DNA of 64,000 nt. It comes from Acidocella sp. (GTDB lineage Bacteria > Pseudomonadota > Alphaproteobacteria > Acetobacterales > Acetobacteraceae). Location: the NCBI RefSeq assembly GCF_027352905.1, contig NZ_DAIEIF010000051.1, positions 78,031 to 142,030 of the forward strand, read 5' to 3'. Below, piece by piece: positions 34,709-43,745 of this stretch; the stretch's first letter is position 1; each line of letters opens with the position of its first letter. The notes below the pieces were generated by a model. The model searched no databases, was not told where the DNA came from, and saw nothing but the letters and a program-made list of their open reading frames with translations. The position numbers and the translations under genes were made by a program.

Positions 34709-35415
34709 GCGCCGTGCTCGCACTCGAGGGGCTGAACACGTTTTACGGCAAGAGCCATATTCTTCATGGCGTTTCGCTGCGGGTGGAAGAAGGCGAGCTG
34801 GTGGCGCTGCTCGGGCGCAACGGCGCGGGCAAAACCACCACCTTGCGCAGCATCATGAGCCTCACCCCGCCACGGACGGGCCGCGTCACCTTGCACGGCC
34901 GGGACATCACGCGCGCCCCGCCCTACCGGATCGCCCGGGCGGGGGTGGGCTATGTCCCGGAGGGGCGCAGGATTTTCGGCCATATGAGCGTCCATGAAAA
35001 TCTGCAAGTGCCGCCGGCCGTCTCGGGTCCCTGGAACATTGGCGCCGTCTATGAGCTGTTTCCCCGGCTGCATGAGCGGCGCCATAGCAAGGGCGGGCGG
35101 CTTTCCGGCGGCGAGCAGGAAATGCTGGCCATCGCCCGCGCCCTGCTGCTCAACCCCAAACTGCTGATTCTGGACGAGCCCTCGCAGGGCCTGGCGCCGG
35201 TGATCGTGCAGGAGGTGATGCGCGCCATCGCCCGGATGAAGCGGGAGGGCCTCTCGGTGCTGCTGGTGGAACAGAACGCCCGGCTGGCCCTGCAATTGGC
35301 GGACAAAGCCTATGTGCTCTCGGATGGCGAGGTCGTCCATCAAGGCCCGGCGGCGGTGTTGCGGGCCGATACGGCGCGGATGGAAGCCCTGGCCGGGGTC
35401 AGCCATCTGGGGTGA
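34705..35415 (+). CDS. LivF-type ABC ATPase
   Basis: 236 residues. Walker A GRNGAGKTTT, signature LSGGEQEMLAIARALL, Walker B LLILDEPSQGLAPV and the H-loop region VLLVEQNARLALQ. Completes the five-gene importer. A 71-base gap separates it from glcD. Confidence 0.92.
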   Translation: MSAVLALEGLNTFYGKSHILHGVSLRVEEGELVALLGRNGAGKTTTLRSIMSLTPPRTGRVTLHGRDITRAPPYRIARAGVGYVPEGRRIFGHMSVHENLQVPPAVSGPWNIGAVYELFPRLHERRHSKGGRLSGGEQEMLAIARALLLNPKLLILDEPSQGLAPVIVQEVMRAIARMKREGLSVLLVEQNARLALQLADKAYVLSDGEVVHQGPAAVLRADTARMEALAGVSHLG

Positions 35416-35486
35416 CGCACTTGCCTCGCGCGGCCAAACCTCGTTGAAAGAACCATCCCGCCCGCAAGCAGGATGAAGGACGGAGC

Positions 35487-36980
35487 ATGTCGTTGAAAAT
35501 GCCCCCGGCGGATGAGCGCATCCTGGCGCGGCGCGATGAGATCATCGCCGCGCTGCGCGCCATCGTGCCCGGTGAGGGCGTCATCCATAAGCCGGATGAA
35601 CTGCGCCCCTATGAATCGGATGGCCTCACCGCCTACCGCCAGCCGCCAATGGTGGTGGTGCTGCCGGAGACGGTGGATCAGGTCGCCGCCATCCTGCGCT
35701 ATTGTCACCGGAACGCCGTCAAGGTGGTGCCGCGCGGCTCCGGCACCTCGCTTTCCGGCGGCGCTCTGCCGCTCGGGGATGCGGTGCTGCTCGGCATGGG
35801 GCGTTTCAACCAGGTGCTGGAGATCGATTACGAGGACCGGCTGGCCGTGGTGCAGCCGGGCGTCACCAATCTCGCCATCACCAAGGCCGTGGAGGCGGAA
35901 GGGTTCTATTACGCGCCCGACCCTTCCAGCCAGATCGCCTGTTCCATCGGCGGCAATGTGGCGGAAAATTCCGGCGGGGTGCATTGCCTCAAATACGGCC
36001 TCACCACCAATAACGTGCTGGGTGTGCAGCTCGTCACCATGGCGGGAGAGGTGCTGCGCCTCGGCGGCAAGGCGCTGGACGCGCCGGGCCTCGACCTGCT
36101 CGGCGTCGTCGTCGGCTCCGAGGGGCTGCTCGGCGTCGTCACGGAGGTCACGGTGCGCATCCTGCCCAAGCCGGAGACGGCGCGGGCTTTGCTCATCGGC
36201 TTTCCCACCGTCGAATCGGCGGGGCAATGCGTGGCCGAGACCATCGCCGCGGGCATCATTCCGGCGGGCATGGAGATGATGGACAAGCCCGCCATTCATG
36301 CCGCCGAGGCCTTTGTCCATGCCGGCTATCCGCTGGATGTCGAGGCGCTGCTGATCGTCGAACTCGACGGCCCGCTGGCGGAATGCGCGCATCTGGCGGC
36401 GGAGGTTGAGGCCATCGCCCGCCGCAACGGCGCCGTGACCCTGCGCAGCTCGCGCGACGAGGCGGAGCGCCTCGCCTTCTGGGCCGGGCGCAAGGCCGCC
36501 TTCCCGGCGGTGGGGCGGATCTCGCCCGATTATTACTGCATGGATGGCACCATTCCCCGCGCCAGGCTGCCTTTGGTCCTGCAACGCATGAAAGCGCTTT
36601 CCGGCCAATACGGCCTGGGCGTGGCCAATGTCTTCCACGCGGGGGACGGCAACCTCCACCCGCTGATTCTCTACGACGCCAACCAGCCCGGCGAGCTGGA
36701 ACGCGCCGAGGCCTTCGGCGCGGATATTCTACGCCTCTGCGTCGAGGTGGGGGGCGTTCTCACCGGCGAGCATGGCGTGGGGGTGGAAAAGCGCGATCTG
36801 ATGCCGGTGATGTTCTCGGAGGAGGATCTCCGCCAGCAGCAGCGGCTCAAATGCGCCTTCGACCCCGGCCTCCTGCTCAATCCCGGCAAGGTCTTTCCCA
36901 CGCTGCACCGCTGCGCCGAGCTCGGGCGCATGCATGTGCATCACGGCCAGCTCGCCTTCCCCGACCTGCCCCGGTTCTAA
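35487..36980 (+). CDS. glcD: Glycolate oxidase FAD subunit GlcD
   Basis: 497-residue flavoprotein of the vanillyl-alcohol-oxidase fold. FAD-binding segment VVPRGSGTSLSGGALPLGD and SQIACSIGGNVAENSGGVH, with ANVFHAGDGNLHPLILYD and GGVLTGEHGVGVEKRD in the C-terminal FAD-oxidase half. Oxidises glycolate (or lactate and related acids) and passes electrons to GlcE/GlcF and the quinone pool. Start with GAAGGACGGAGC upstream. First of three co-directional glc genes. Confidence 0.92.
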   Translation: MSLKMPPADERILARRDEIIAALRAIVPGEGVIHKPDELRPYESDGLTAYRQPPMVVVLPETVDQVAAILRYCHRNAVKVVPRGSGTSLSGGALPLGDAVLLGMGRFNQVLEIDYEDRLAVVQPGVTNLAITKAVEAEGFYYAPDPSSQIACSIGGNVAENSGGVHCLKYGLTTNNVLGVQLVTMAGEVLRLGGKALDAPGLDLLGVVVGSEGLLGVVTEVTVRILPKPETARALLIGFPTVESAGQCVAETIAAGIIPAGMEMMDKPAIHAAEAFVHAGYPLDVEALLIVELDGPLAECAHLAAEVEAIARRNGAVTLRSSRDEAERLAFWAGRKAAFPAVGRISPDYYCMDGTIPRARLPLVLQRMKALSGQYGLGVANVFHAGDGNLHPLILYDANQPGELERAEAFGADILRLCVEVGGVLTGEHGVGVEKRDLMPVMFSEEDLRQQQRLKCAFDPGLLLNPGKVFPTLHRCAELGRMHVHHGQLAFPDLPRF

Positions 36981-36986
36981 CCAAAC

Positions 36987-38123
36987 ATGACCGTTTTCAC
37001 CCCCGATAACACGGTTCAAGTGCAGAGCGTCATCGCGAGCGCCCTGGCGGCGGGGAACAAGCTTGAGCTCGTGGGCGGCGGCACGCGCGCGGAATTTGGC
37101 GCTCCCGCCCGCCAGGCCGGACGGCTGAACCTGACGCGTCTATCCGGCATTCTCGAATATGACCCGGCGGAGCTGGTGCTCACCGCCCGGGCGGGCACGC
37201 CCCTGGCGGAGATCGAGGCGGCGGTGGCGGCGCGCGGCCAGGCCCTGGCCTTCGAGCCCTGGGGCGGGCAAGGCTCCACCATCGGCGGCGTGCTGGCGGC
37301 GGGGGTGGCGGGGTCGCGGCGCGTCTCGGCCGGAGCGGCCCGGGACCATCTGCTCGGCTTCGAGGCGGTTTCCGGGCGGGGGGAGGTGTTTCGCGCCGGA
37401 GCGAAGGTCGTGAAGAACGTCACGGGCTACGACCTGCCCAAACTACTTTGCGGCTCCTGGGGGCGGCTGGCCGCGCTGACTGAGGTGACGCTGAAGGTGC
37501 TGCCCCGGCCCCAGGAGCGCCTCACCCTCATCTGGCGAGGGCTGGCGGATGAGGCGGGCTTCGCGTTGATGCGGGCGGCGCTGCGCGCCCCCGCCGATAT
37601 TGCCGCCGCCGCGCACCTGCCCGGCGAGGCGACTTTGCTGCGGCTGGAGGGGTTCGGCCCCTCGGTGGCGGCGCGGCGAGGTTATCTGGCGGCTGCCCTC
37701 GCCGCTTACGGCGCGCCGGAGGCGCTGGCGGAGCGGGAGGCCGCCCCGCTCTGGGCCGGGCTGCAAGGGGGCGCCTCCTTTTCGGGCGATGCGCCGCTTT
37801 GGGGTCTCAGCCTGCCGCCCCGCGCCGCCCTGGCCGCCATCGCCCCCTTGCTCGAGCTGGGTGGCCGCTATGCCGCCGATTGGGGCGGCGGGTTGATCTG
37901 GCTGGCCCTGGACGGGCATGAGGAGGTTATCCGCCGTCAAGCCGGGCAGGCGGGCGGCCACGCCATGCTGGTCCGCGCCCCGGCGGCCTTGCGTGCCCGC
38001 ATTCCCGCCCTGCACCCGCAACCGCAGCCGGTGGAGGCGCTCTCCCGCCGGGTGCGGCTAGCGTTCGACCCGCTGGGCGTATTCGAGACCAACCGCTTTT
38101 TGGACCTGGCCCATGCAGACTAA
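36987..38123 (+). CDS. glcE: Glycolate oxidase subunit GlcE
   Basis: 378 residues, shorter FAD-binding partner of GlcD. FAD-binding features GGGTRAEFG, EPWGGQGSTIGGVLAAGVAG, and TGYDLPKLLCGSWGRLAALTE; it lacks the long C-terminal oxidase half of GlcD. Begins 6 bases after glcD and overlaps glcF by 11 bases. Confidence 0.9.
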   Translation: MTVFTPDNTVQVQSVIASALAAGNKLELVGGGTRAEFGAPARQAGRLNLTRLSGILEYDPAELVLTARAGTPLAEIEAAVAARGQALAFEPWGGQGSTIGGVLAAGVAGSRRVSAGAARDHLLGFEAVSGRGEVFRAGAKVVKNVTGYDLPKLLCGSWGRLAALTEVTLKVLPRPQERLTLIWRGLADEAGFALMRAALRAPADIAAAAHLPGEATLLRLEGFGPSVAARRGYLAAALAAYGAPEALAEREAAPLWAGLQGGASFSGDAPLWGLSLPPRAALAAIAPLLELGGRYAADWGGGLIWLALDGHEEVIRRQAGQAGGHAMLVRAPAALRARIPALHPQPQPVEALSRRVRLAFDPLGVFETNRFLDLAHAD

Positions 38124-39423
38124 CTTCCCGCCCGCGCTTCTCGCCGATGCCGATATGGCGTCCTCCGCGGGGGTGATCCGCAAATGCGTGCATTGCGGGT
38201 TCTGCACCGCCACCTGCCCCACTTACGTTCTCGGCGGCAACGAGCTCGATTCCCCGCGCGGGCGCATCTATCTCATCAAGGACATGCTGGAGAACGAGCG
38301 GGCGCCCAGCGCCGACGTGGTCAAGCATATCGACCGTTGCCTCTCCTGCCTGTCCTGCATGACCACCTGCCCCTCCGGGGTCAATTACATGCATCTGGTC
38401 GACCATGCCCGCGCCTATATCGAGGCGCGGCATCGCCGCCCGCCCATGGAACGGGCATTGCGGACGCTGGTCGCGGCGATTCTGCCCTATCCGGCCCGCT
38501 TGCGGGCGGCGTTGCGCGCGGCGCGGCTGGCGCGGCCTCTGGCGCCGCTTTTGAAAGGCCGGCTACGCCCCGCCGCCGCCATGCTCAAGCTCGCCCCTGC
38601 CGGGCCGCTCCCCGCGCCGGCAAGGGCCGAGCCCCGGCGCGGCGATGCCCCGGCCCCGCGCGGCCGGGTGGTGCTGCTGCAAGGATGCGCCGAGCCGGTG
38701 TTGCGCCCGGAGATCCGCGCCGCCACGGCGCGGCTGCTGGAGCGGTGCGGCTACCGGGTCGAGTTCGCCAAGGGCGAGGAATGCTGTGGCGCGCTCACCG
38801 CCCATATGGGCAAGGCCGGGGCGGCCCGCCAGGCGGCCCGGCGCAACGTGGATGCCTGGATGCGCGAGATCGAGGCCGGGCTGGAAGCCATCGTCATCAC
38901 CGCCTCGGGCTGCGGCACCCATGTGAAGGATTACGGGTTTCTCCTGCGCGACGACCCCGCCTATGCCGACCGCGCCGCCCGGGTGGCGGCCCTGGCCCGG
39001 GATATCAGCGAGGTGCTGGAGGCGGCGGGGCTGCCGCCGCGCGCGGACATTCCGCCCCTGCGCGTGGCCTATCACCCGCCTTGCTCCATCCAGCATGGGC
39101 AAAAGCTCGTTTCCGGGCCGCAAAACCTCCTGCGCGCGGCGGGGTTCGAGGTGCGAATGCCCGCCGAGGCGCATTTATGCTGCGGCTCGGCCGGCACGTA
39201 TAATATTTTCCAGCCGCAAATCGCCGGCGAACTTGGAACCCGCAAGGCGGCGGCATTGGCGCGGCTCAACGCGGATATCATCGCCACGGGCAATATCGGC
39301 TGCGCGGTGCAGATCGAACATCATGCCGGAGCGCCCGTGCTGCATATCGTCGAATTGCTCGACTGGGCGACCGGCGGCCCCGTCCCCCTCCCTCTCGCCG
39401 ACCGGCTTTCAGGAACTCGCTGA
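38113..39423 (+). CDS. glcF: Glycolate oxidase iron-sulfur subunit GlcF
   Basis: 436 residues. Two ferredoxin-type [4Fe-4S] motifs ([12 protein letters not shown] and [12 protein letters not shown]) in the first 100 residues, then two CCG domains ([12 protein letters not shown] and [10 protein letters not shown]). Transfers electrons from GlcD/GlcE to the membrane. The 3' end overlaps convergent thyX by 15 bases. Confidence 0.93.
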   Translation: MQTNFPPALLADADMASSAGVIRKCVHCGFCTATCPTYVLGGNELDSPRGRIYLIKDMLENERAPSADVVKHIDRCLSCLSCMTTCPSGVNYMHLVDHARAYIEARHRRPPMERALRTLVAAILPYPARLRAALRAARLARPLAPLLKGRLRPAAAMLKLAPAGPLPAPARAEPRRGDAPAPRGRVVLLQGCAEPVLRPEIRAATARLLERCGYRVEFAKGEECCGALTAHMGKAGAARQAARRNVDAWMREIEAGLEAIVITASGCGTHVKDYGFLLRDDPAYADRAARVAALARDISEVLEAAGLPPRADIPPLRVAYHPPCSIQHGQKLVSGPQNLLRAAGFEVRMPAEAHLCCGSAGTYNIFQPQIAGELGTRKAAALARLNADIIATGNIGCAVQIEHHAGAPVLHIVELLDWATGGPVPLPLADRLSGTR

Positions 39424-40323
39424 AACCTCCAGAGCCGCCTGGAATTCCGCCCACTCCCGCTTAGAGAGACCCGATTCCTCTTGCGTCATCCGCGCGCCGG
39501 CCAGCATCCGCTTGAGGCAGGCGAGCATCTGCGCCGAGAACGTCACCGCCCCTAGCCGGTAATCGCGGAACGCCTTGCAGGAGAGCGGCACCCAGGCCTC
39601 GGTCAAGCCGAGCATCGCCTCGGCATAGGCGCGAATCTCGTATTGAGCGTGCGGATCGGCGCGCAGGCGCAGGAAATGGAAGAGATTATGGAGATCCGTC
39701 TTCCAGTACCATTGCGTATAGGTGTTGAGTGTCAGGTTGATACGGGCCAGTTCCCGCGCCAGGCCGATCTCTTCGCCCAGCATCTCCTCATAATCGGCGT
39801 AAGCCTGTTCGGCGTCCCGGCGCAGCAAAGAGAAGACCCGGGCGGCGGTTTCCGGCTCCAGCACGCCGGCGCGTCCCTGGCGGTTATCCTTGGATTGCCG
39901 GGCCATATGCTCGGGCGCGGGCAAATAAAAATCCTTATCTAGAATGGAGTACCGGGCGGAATACTCGTTGACGCTGGCGGTGCGGTGGCGAATCCATTGC
40001 CGCGCGACGAAAATGGGCAGCTTCACGTGGAATTTGATCTCGCACATCTCAAAAGGGGTGCTATGCCAATGGCGCATGAGATAGCGGATCAGCCCCTCAT
40101 CCTCCAAAGCCCGCCTGGTGCCCCGCCCATAGGAGACACGCGCCGCCTGCACCACGGCGGCGTCATCGCCCATGTAATCCACCACCCGGACGAAGCCGTG
40201 GTCCAGCACAGGCACAGGCAGGAAAAGCCGTTCCTCCAGGGGGGCGACGGTGGGGCGGCGCGTGGCGTGCGCGGCGGCGCGGGCGGTTTCGATCTCCGCC
40301 GATTGTTCGGGTGTCAGGCGCAT
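39409..40323 (-). CDS. thyX: FAD-dependent thymidylate synthase ThyX
   Basis: Makes dTMP from dUMP with FAD, NADPH and methylene-tetrahydrofolate. The ThyX motif RHR(X7)S is at 112-122 ([11 protein letters not shown]). [20 protein letters not shown] precedes it, and the substrate region [20 protein letters not shown] follows. At 304 residues it is longer than the ~220-260 typical, with an N-terminal extension of about 35 residues, as in many alphaproteobacteria. No thyA is seen in the window. Divergent from ssrA. Confidence 0.94.
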   Translation of the reverse strand: MRLTPEQSAEIETARAAAHATRRPTVAPLEERLFLPVPVLDHGFVRVVDYMGDDAAVVQAARVSYGRGTRRALEDEGLIRYLMRHWHSTPFEMCEIKFHVKLPIFVARQWIRHRTASVNEYSARYSILDKDFYLPAPEHMARQSKDNRQGRAGVLEPETAARVFSLLRRDAEQAYADYEEMLGEEIGLARELARINLTLNTYTQWYWKTDLHNLFHFLRLRADPHAQYEIRAYAEAMLGLTEAWVPLSCKAFRDYRLGAVTFSAQMLACLKRMLAGARMTQEESGLSKREWAEFQAALEVSASS

Positions 40324-40363
40324 GCCCCTTTCATATTCCAGACAGCGCCCTTATATAAGCCTC

Positions 40364-40377
40364 GCCGGTTCGCCGGC
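40364..40377 (+). other. UUCG-tetraloop hairpin just upstream of ssrA
   Basis: GCCGG-TTCG-CCGGC, a perfect 5-bp stem capped by a very stable UUCG tetraloop, about 10-20 bases after a TATATAAG element that may be a -10 box (40352-40359). It would form the 5' end of the precursor tmRNA and could mark a processing boundary. Confidence 0.45.
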
Positions 40378-40384
40378 TATGGCA

Positions 40385-40655
40385 ATAAACGATGCGTGGA
40401 ATAAGCGTTGTGGACCCGGGGGCAGTACCCGGCGCCTCCACCATGATCTCATGGGGGCGAAACAGATTCGACACGCGTGGTAAAGACCCATCTTTTGCCC
40501 GGCATGGTACCGCCGTTATCGGGCTAATCCTAGAAATGCCAACGACAACAACGTTGCATTCGCTGTCGCTGCCTAATCAGTAGCCAAGCGCGGTTCGGGG
40601 GGCACCGGGCAACAGAAGCCCCCCACTTCCTCGCATCCGCTTTACCACGGCTCGT
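40385..40655 (+). ncRNA. ssrA: Circularly permuted two-piece tmRNA
   Basis: The 3' acceptor half comes first: T-arm stem CCGGG/CCCGG with loop GGCAGTA (40416-40432), acceptor strand CGCCTCC, then encoded ACCA ending at 40443. After about 9 bases the mature 5' end GGGGGCG (from 40453) begins and pairs with CGCCTCC over 7 bp. The coding piece follows. The tag reading frame runs from GCC 40538 to TAA 40574-40576, giving ANDNNVAFAVAA. A GGGGGGC/GCCCCCC stem lies at 40597-40624, and a 10-bp helix CGTGGTAAAG/CTTTACCACG (40476-40485 with 40640-40649) closes the coding domain. Tags trapped nascent chains for proteolysis. Outer ends are approximate. Confidence 0.92.
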
Positions 40656-40947
40656 TTGGCGTTTCCTTGCGCGCAGCCCGCATGCAGCCATGGGCCTTCC
40701 AGTCGGCCGGGAAGGCTGCAAAAAAAAGGCGGCGCCAAAATGCGCCGCCAAGTTTAGGGAGGAAACGTCCAAAAATAGGAGAGGAAACTCATCCTATGGC
40801 TGATCATATAGGGCAAGGCTTGGGCCTTGCGAAATAAAAGATTTTGCAGCGCAGCAATGCTAAAAAGCAGATGTCATGAAGTTTTGTACATCGGAAAGCT
40901 GGAGTATTCTTCACCCGTTGCGGTACGATGCAAAATGCTTCCGCCGC
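40656..40947. other. Gap between ssrA and ispF, two hairpins and a terminator, no gene seen
   Basis: About 290 bases without a convincing reading frame. Contains hairpins GCCTTCC/GGAAGGC (40694-40716) and GCAAGGC-TTGG-GCCTTGC (40813-40830), plus the minus-strand terminator at 40720-40749. The AT-rich segment 40750-40870 shows no recognised RNA family. Confidence 0.5.
40720..40749 (-). terminator. Intrinsic terminator on the minus strand
   Basis: Read on the minus strand: GGCGGCGC, 6-base loop, GCGCCGCC, then a run of eight T. Perfect 8-bp GC stem plus U-tract is a textbook terminator. It should stop transcripts from ispF, about 200 bases upstream, before they run into ssrA antisense. Confidence 0.75.
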
Positions 40948-41436
40948 TCAGCTTCCATCTGGCAGAAGCAGCATCACCGCCGCCTGCGCCGCGATGCCCT
41001 CGCCCCGGCCGGTGAAGCCCAGCCGCTCCGTGGTCGTGGCCTTTACCGAAATCCGGTCGATCCCCACGCCGAGCAGTTCCGCCAGCCGCGCGCGCATGGG
41101 CTGGGCATGCGGGCCGATTTTGGGAAACTCGCAGATGATCGTCACATCCGCATTGGCGAGCCGCCCGCCCCGCGCCGCGATGCGCTCCGCCGCGTGGCGA
41201 AGAAAGCGGGCGCTGTCGGCATCTTTCCAGCTCGCCTCGCTGGGCGGAAAATGGCGGCCGATATCGCCCTCCGCCAGGGCGCCATAAATCGCGTCGCAAA
41301 GCGCGTGGATCCCCACATCGGCATCGGAATGCCCCGCCAGACCTTTTTCAAAGGGGATTTTCACGCCACAGATGATCATGTCGCGGTCCGCCGCGAGGGC
41401 GTGAACGTCGAAACCGGTGCCAATGCGCGGGGTCAT
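40948..41436 (-). CDS. ispF: 2-C-methyl-D-erythritol 2,4-cyclodiphosphate synthase IspF
   Basis: Forms the cyclodiphosphate in the MEP isoprenoid route. [11 protein letters not shown] (metal-binding Asp and His), [39 protein letters not shown] and [18 protein letters not shown] are the four conserved blocks. I start it at ATG 41436 (MTPRIG), giving 162 residues, the family length; an upstream in-frame ATG at 41496 adds 20 residues without homology. In many alphaproteobacteria this domain is fused to IspD; here it stands alone and no IspD is beside it. Confidence 0.93.
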   Translation of the reverse strand: MTPRIGTGFDVHALAADRDMIICGVKIPFEKGLAGHSDADVGIHALCDAIYGALAEGDIGRHFPPSEASWKDADSARFLRHAAERIAARGGRLANADVTIICEFPKIGPHAQPMRARLAELLGVGIDRISVKATTTERLGFTGRGEGIAAQAAVMLLLPDGS

Positions 41437-41543
41437 GGCTGTCCTTCCCATTGAATTGCCGGGCGGCAAATGCACGGTCATAGGCAGGAAGGTCAATAAC
41501 CCGCATTGCGCGAGACGGCGGGGCGGAATACTTTGCCCAAATC

Positions 41544-42599
41544 ATGAGCAACGATATCTTCCCCATGATCAAGCCGCTCACGCTCGGCGCGGGCGCGCGC
41601 CGGGTAAGGCTGGAACATCCCGTCATTCTGGCGCCGCTCTCGGGGGTGACGGATCTGCCCTTCCGCGCCCTGGTGAAGGCGCAAGGAGCCGGGCTGGTCG
41701 TCTCGGAAATGATCGCGTCCTGGGCGATGGTGCGGGAGAATCGCAATACGCTGCGCATGGCGGAGGTGGTGGCGGGAGGGGGGCCCTCGTCGGTGCAGCT
41801 GGCGGGGTGTGACCCCGCGGCCATGGCCGAGGCGGCGAAAATCGCCGTCGGGCTGGGGGCCGATCTCATCGACATCAATTTCGGCTGTCCGGTGAAAAAA
41901 GTCGCCATCGGCCAGATGGCGGGTTCATCCCTGATGCGCGACGAGGCGCTGGCCGGACGCATTTTGGAAACAACGGCGCGCGCCGTGGATGTACCCGTCA
42001 CGTTGAAGATGCGCATGGGCTGGGACCATGCCAATCTCAATGCGCCCCGCCTCGCCCGCATCGCCGAGGCGGCGGGCATCGCCATGCTGACCGTGCATGG
42101 CCGCACCCGCCAGCAATTCTACGAGGGGGTGGCGAACTGGGATTTCATCGCCGAGGTCAAGGCGGCGACCTCCCTGCCGGTGATCGCCAATGGCGATATC
42201 ACCAGCGAGGCCCGGGCCGCCGAAGCGCTGCGCCGCTCCGGCGCGGACGGGGTGATGATCGGGCGCGGTGCCTATGGCCGCCCCTGGTTCCTGCGCCATG
42301 TGATTCATTATCTCACCACCGGGGCCCTCGCTCTCCCCCCCAGCCTGGCCGAGGAGAAACAGATCCTCCTGACCCATTACCGCGCCATTCGCGCCCATTT
42401 CGGCGAGCAGGCGGGGGTGCGGCTGGGGCGCAAGCATGTCGCCTGGTACAGCCAGGGTCTGCATGGCTCGGCGGGGTTCCGCGCCCGCATGAACCGGCTC
42501 GATTCCGGCGCGGCGGTGGAAGCCCTCATCCACGATTTTTATGACCCGCTGATCGGGCGCGGATTCGTCCGGCAGGACGAAATGGCGCTGGCGGCATGA
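41544..42599 (+). CDS. dusB: tRNA-dihydrouridine synthase DusB
   Basis: FMN enzyme reducing uridines in the tRNA D-loop. 351 residues: PVILAPLSGVTDLPFRALV, DINFGCPVKKVAIGQMAGSS with the catalytic Cys, KMRMGWDHANLNAPRLARI, VHGRTRQQFYEG and ANGDITSEARAAEAL. Formerly called nifR3; in this position it is the classical first gene of the ntrBC operon. Overlaps ntrB by 4 bases. Confidence 0.94.
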   Translation: MSNDIFPMIKPLTLGAGARRVRLEHPVILAPLSGVTDLPFRALVKAQGAGLVVSEMIASWAMVRENRNTLRMAEVVAGGGPSSVQLAGCDPAAMAEAAKIAVGLGADLIDINFGCPVKKVAIGQMAGSSLMRDEALAGRILETTARAVDVPVTLKMRMGWDHANLNAPRLARIAEAAGIAMLTVHGRTRQQFYEGVANWDFIAEVKAATSLPVIANGDITSEARAAEALRRSGADGVMIGRGAYGRPWFLRHVIHYLTTGALALPPSLAEEKQILLTHYRAIRAHFGEQAGVRLGRKHVAWYSQGLHGSAGFRARMNRLDSGAAVEALIHDFYDPLIGRGFVRQDEMALAA

Positions 42600-43744
42600 G
42601 CGGTTTGCGCAAGGCGTTCAAACTGGCCCGCCGCCCCGCCCCGCGCGAGACGCTGGTGAGGCTGGAGGCCGCCAACATCCTCGAAACCCTGCCCATCGCG
42701 CTCATCGTCGTCAACGGTCAGGATATCATCAGCGCGGTCAACTACGCGGGAGAGGAGTTTTTCGGCGCGTCGCGAAGCCTTCTTCTCCAATCCAGCCTCG
42801 CTGACCTGCTGCCCGCCGATCATCCCGTCTTTTTGATGACAGAACGCGCCCGCACCGGGGAAATGACGGTGGCGGAGCATGATTTGAGCCTGGAGGGACC
42901 CCGGCTGGCGCGGCGCGGCTGCGCCGTGCTCGCCGCGCCGGTGCAGGACCACCCCGGCTATGTGCTGCTCACCTTTCAAGACGAATCCGCCGCCCGGACG
43001 ATGGATCAGCAGATTTCCGCCCGCAACGCCGCGCGTTCCATCACCGGCATGGCCGCGATTTTGGCGCATGAGGTGAAAAACCCCCTCTCGGGCATCCGGG
43101 GCGCGGCGCAGCTGCTGGAGCTCAACGCGCCGCCGCAAGACCGCGAGCTGGCCGTGCTGATCCGTGACGAGGCGGACCGCATCCGCGCCATGGTCGAGCG
43201 CATGGAAACCTTCGGCGAGAAGCGGCTGGAACGCCAGGCGGTCAATATTCACCGGGTGCTGGAACATGTCCGCCGGCTGGCCGGCTCCGGCTTCGCGGCG
43301 CGGATCAAATTCACCGAGCATTACGACCCCTCGCTGCCGCATGTTCTGGGAGATCGCGATCAGCTCATCCAGGTCCTGCTCAATCTCGTCAAGAATGCCG
43401 CTGAAGCCATACTCGGCGCTGACCGGCAGGACGGGGAGATCCAGTTGACGACCGGTTTTCAACACGGGGTGCGGCTCTCCGCCGCCACGGGGCGCTCCCG
43501 TCCCAATTTGCCGATCTTCGTCGCCGTGCGCGATAACGGCCCCGGCATTCCCGAGGATATCAAGCGCCATTTATTCGAGCCCTTCGTTTCCACCAAGGCA
43601 ACGGGGTCCGGTCTGGGCCTCGCCCTGGTGGCCAAGGTGGTGGCCGATCATGGCGGCCTCATCGATGTGGACAGCCGGCCCGGCCGCACCGAATTCCGCA
43701 TCCATCTGCCCGTTTATGAAGACCCGGAAGAAGGCGTGAACTGA
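42596..43744 (+). CDS. ntrB: Nitrogen regulation sensor kinase NtrB
   Basis: 382 residues, soluble. PAS domain (about 20-130), H-box [20 protein letters not shown] with the phosphorylated His, N-box [11 protein letters not shown] and G-boxes VRDNGPGIP and [14 protein letters not shown]. Kinase/phosphatase for NtrC under control of PII. One base separates it from ntrC. Confidence 0.93.
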   Translation: MSGLRKAFKLARRPAPRETLVRLEAANILETLPIALIVVNGQDIISAVNYAGEEFFGASRSLLLQSSLADLLPADHPVFLMTERARTGEMTVAEHDLSLEGPRLARRGCAVLAAPVQDHPGYVLLTFQDESAARTMDQQISARNAARSITGMAAILAHEVKNPLSGIRGAAQLLELNAPPQDRELAVLIRDEADRIRAMVERMETFGEKRLERQAVNIHRVLEHVRRLAGSGFAARIKFTEHYDPSLPHVLGDRDQLIQVLLNLVKNAAEAILGADRQDGEIQLTTGFQHGVRLSAATGRSRPNLPIFVAVRDNGPGIPEDIKRHLFEPFVSTKATGSGLGLALVAKVVADHGGLIDVDSRPGRTEFRIHLPVYEDPEEGVN

Positions 43745-43745
43745 T

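Noticed and set aside
40392..40583. 63-residue open frame across ssrA
   Set aside because: Runs through the tmRNA structure; the RNA explains the sequence fully.
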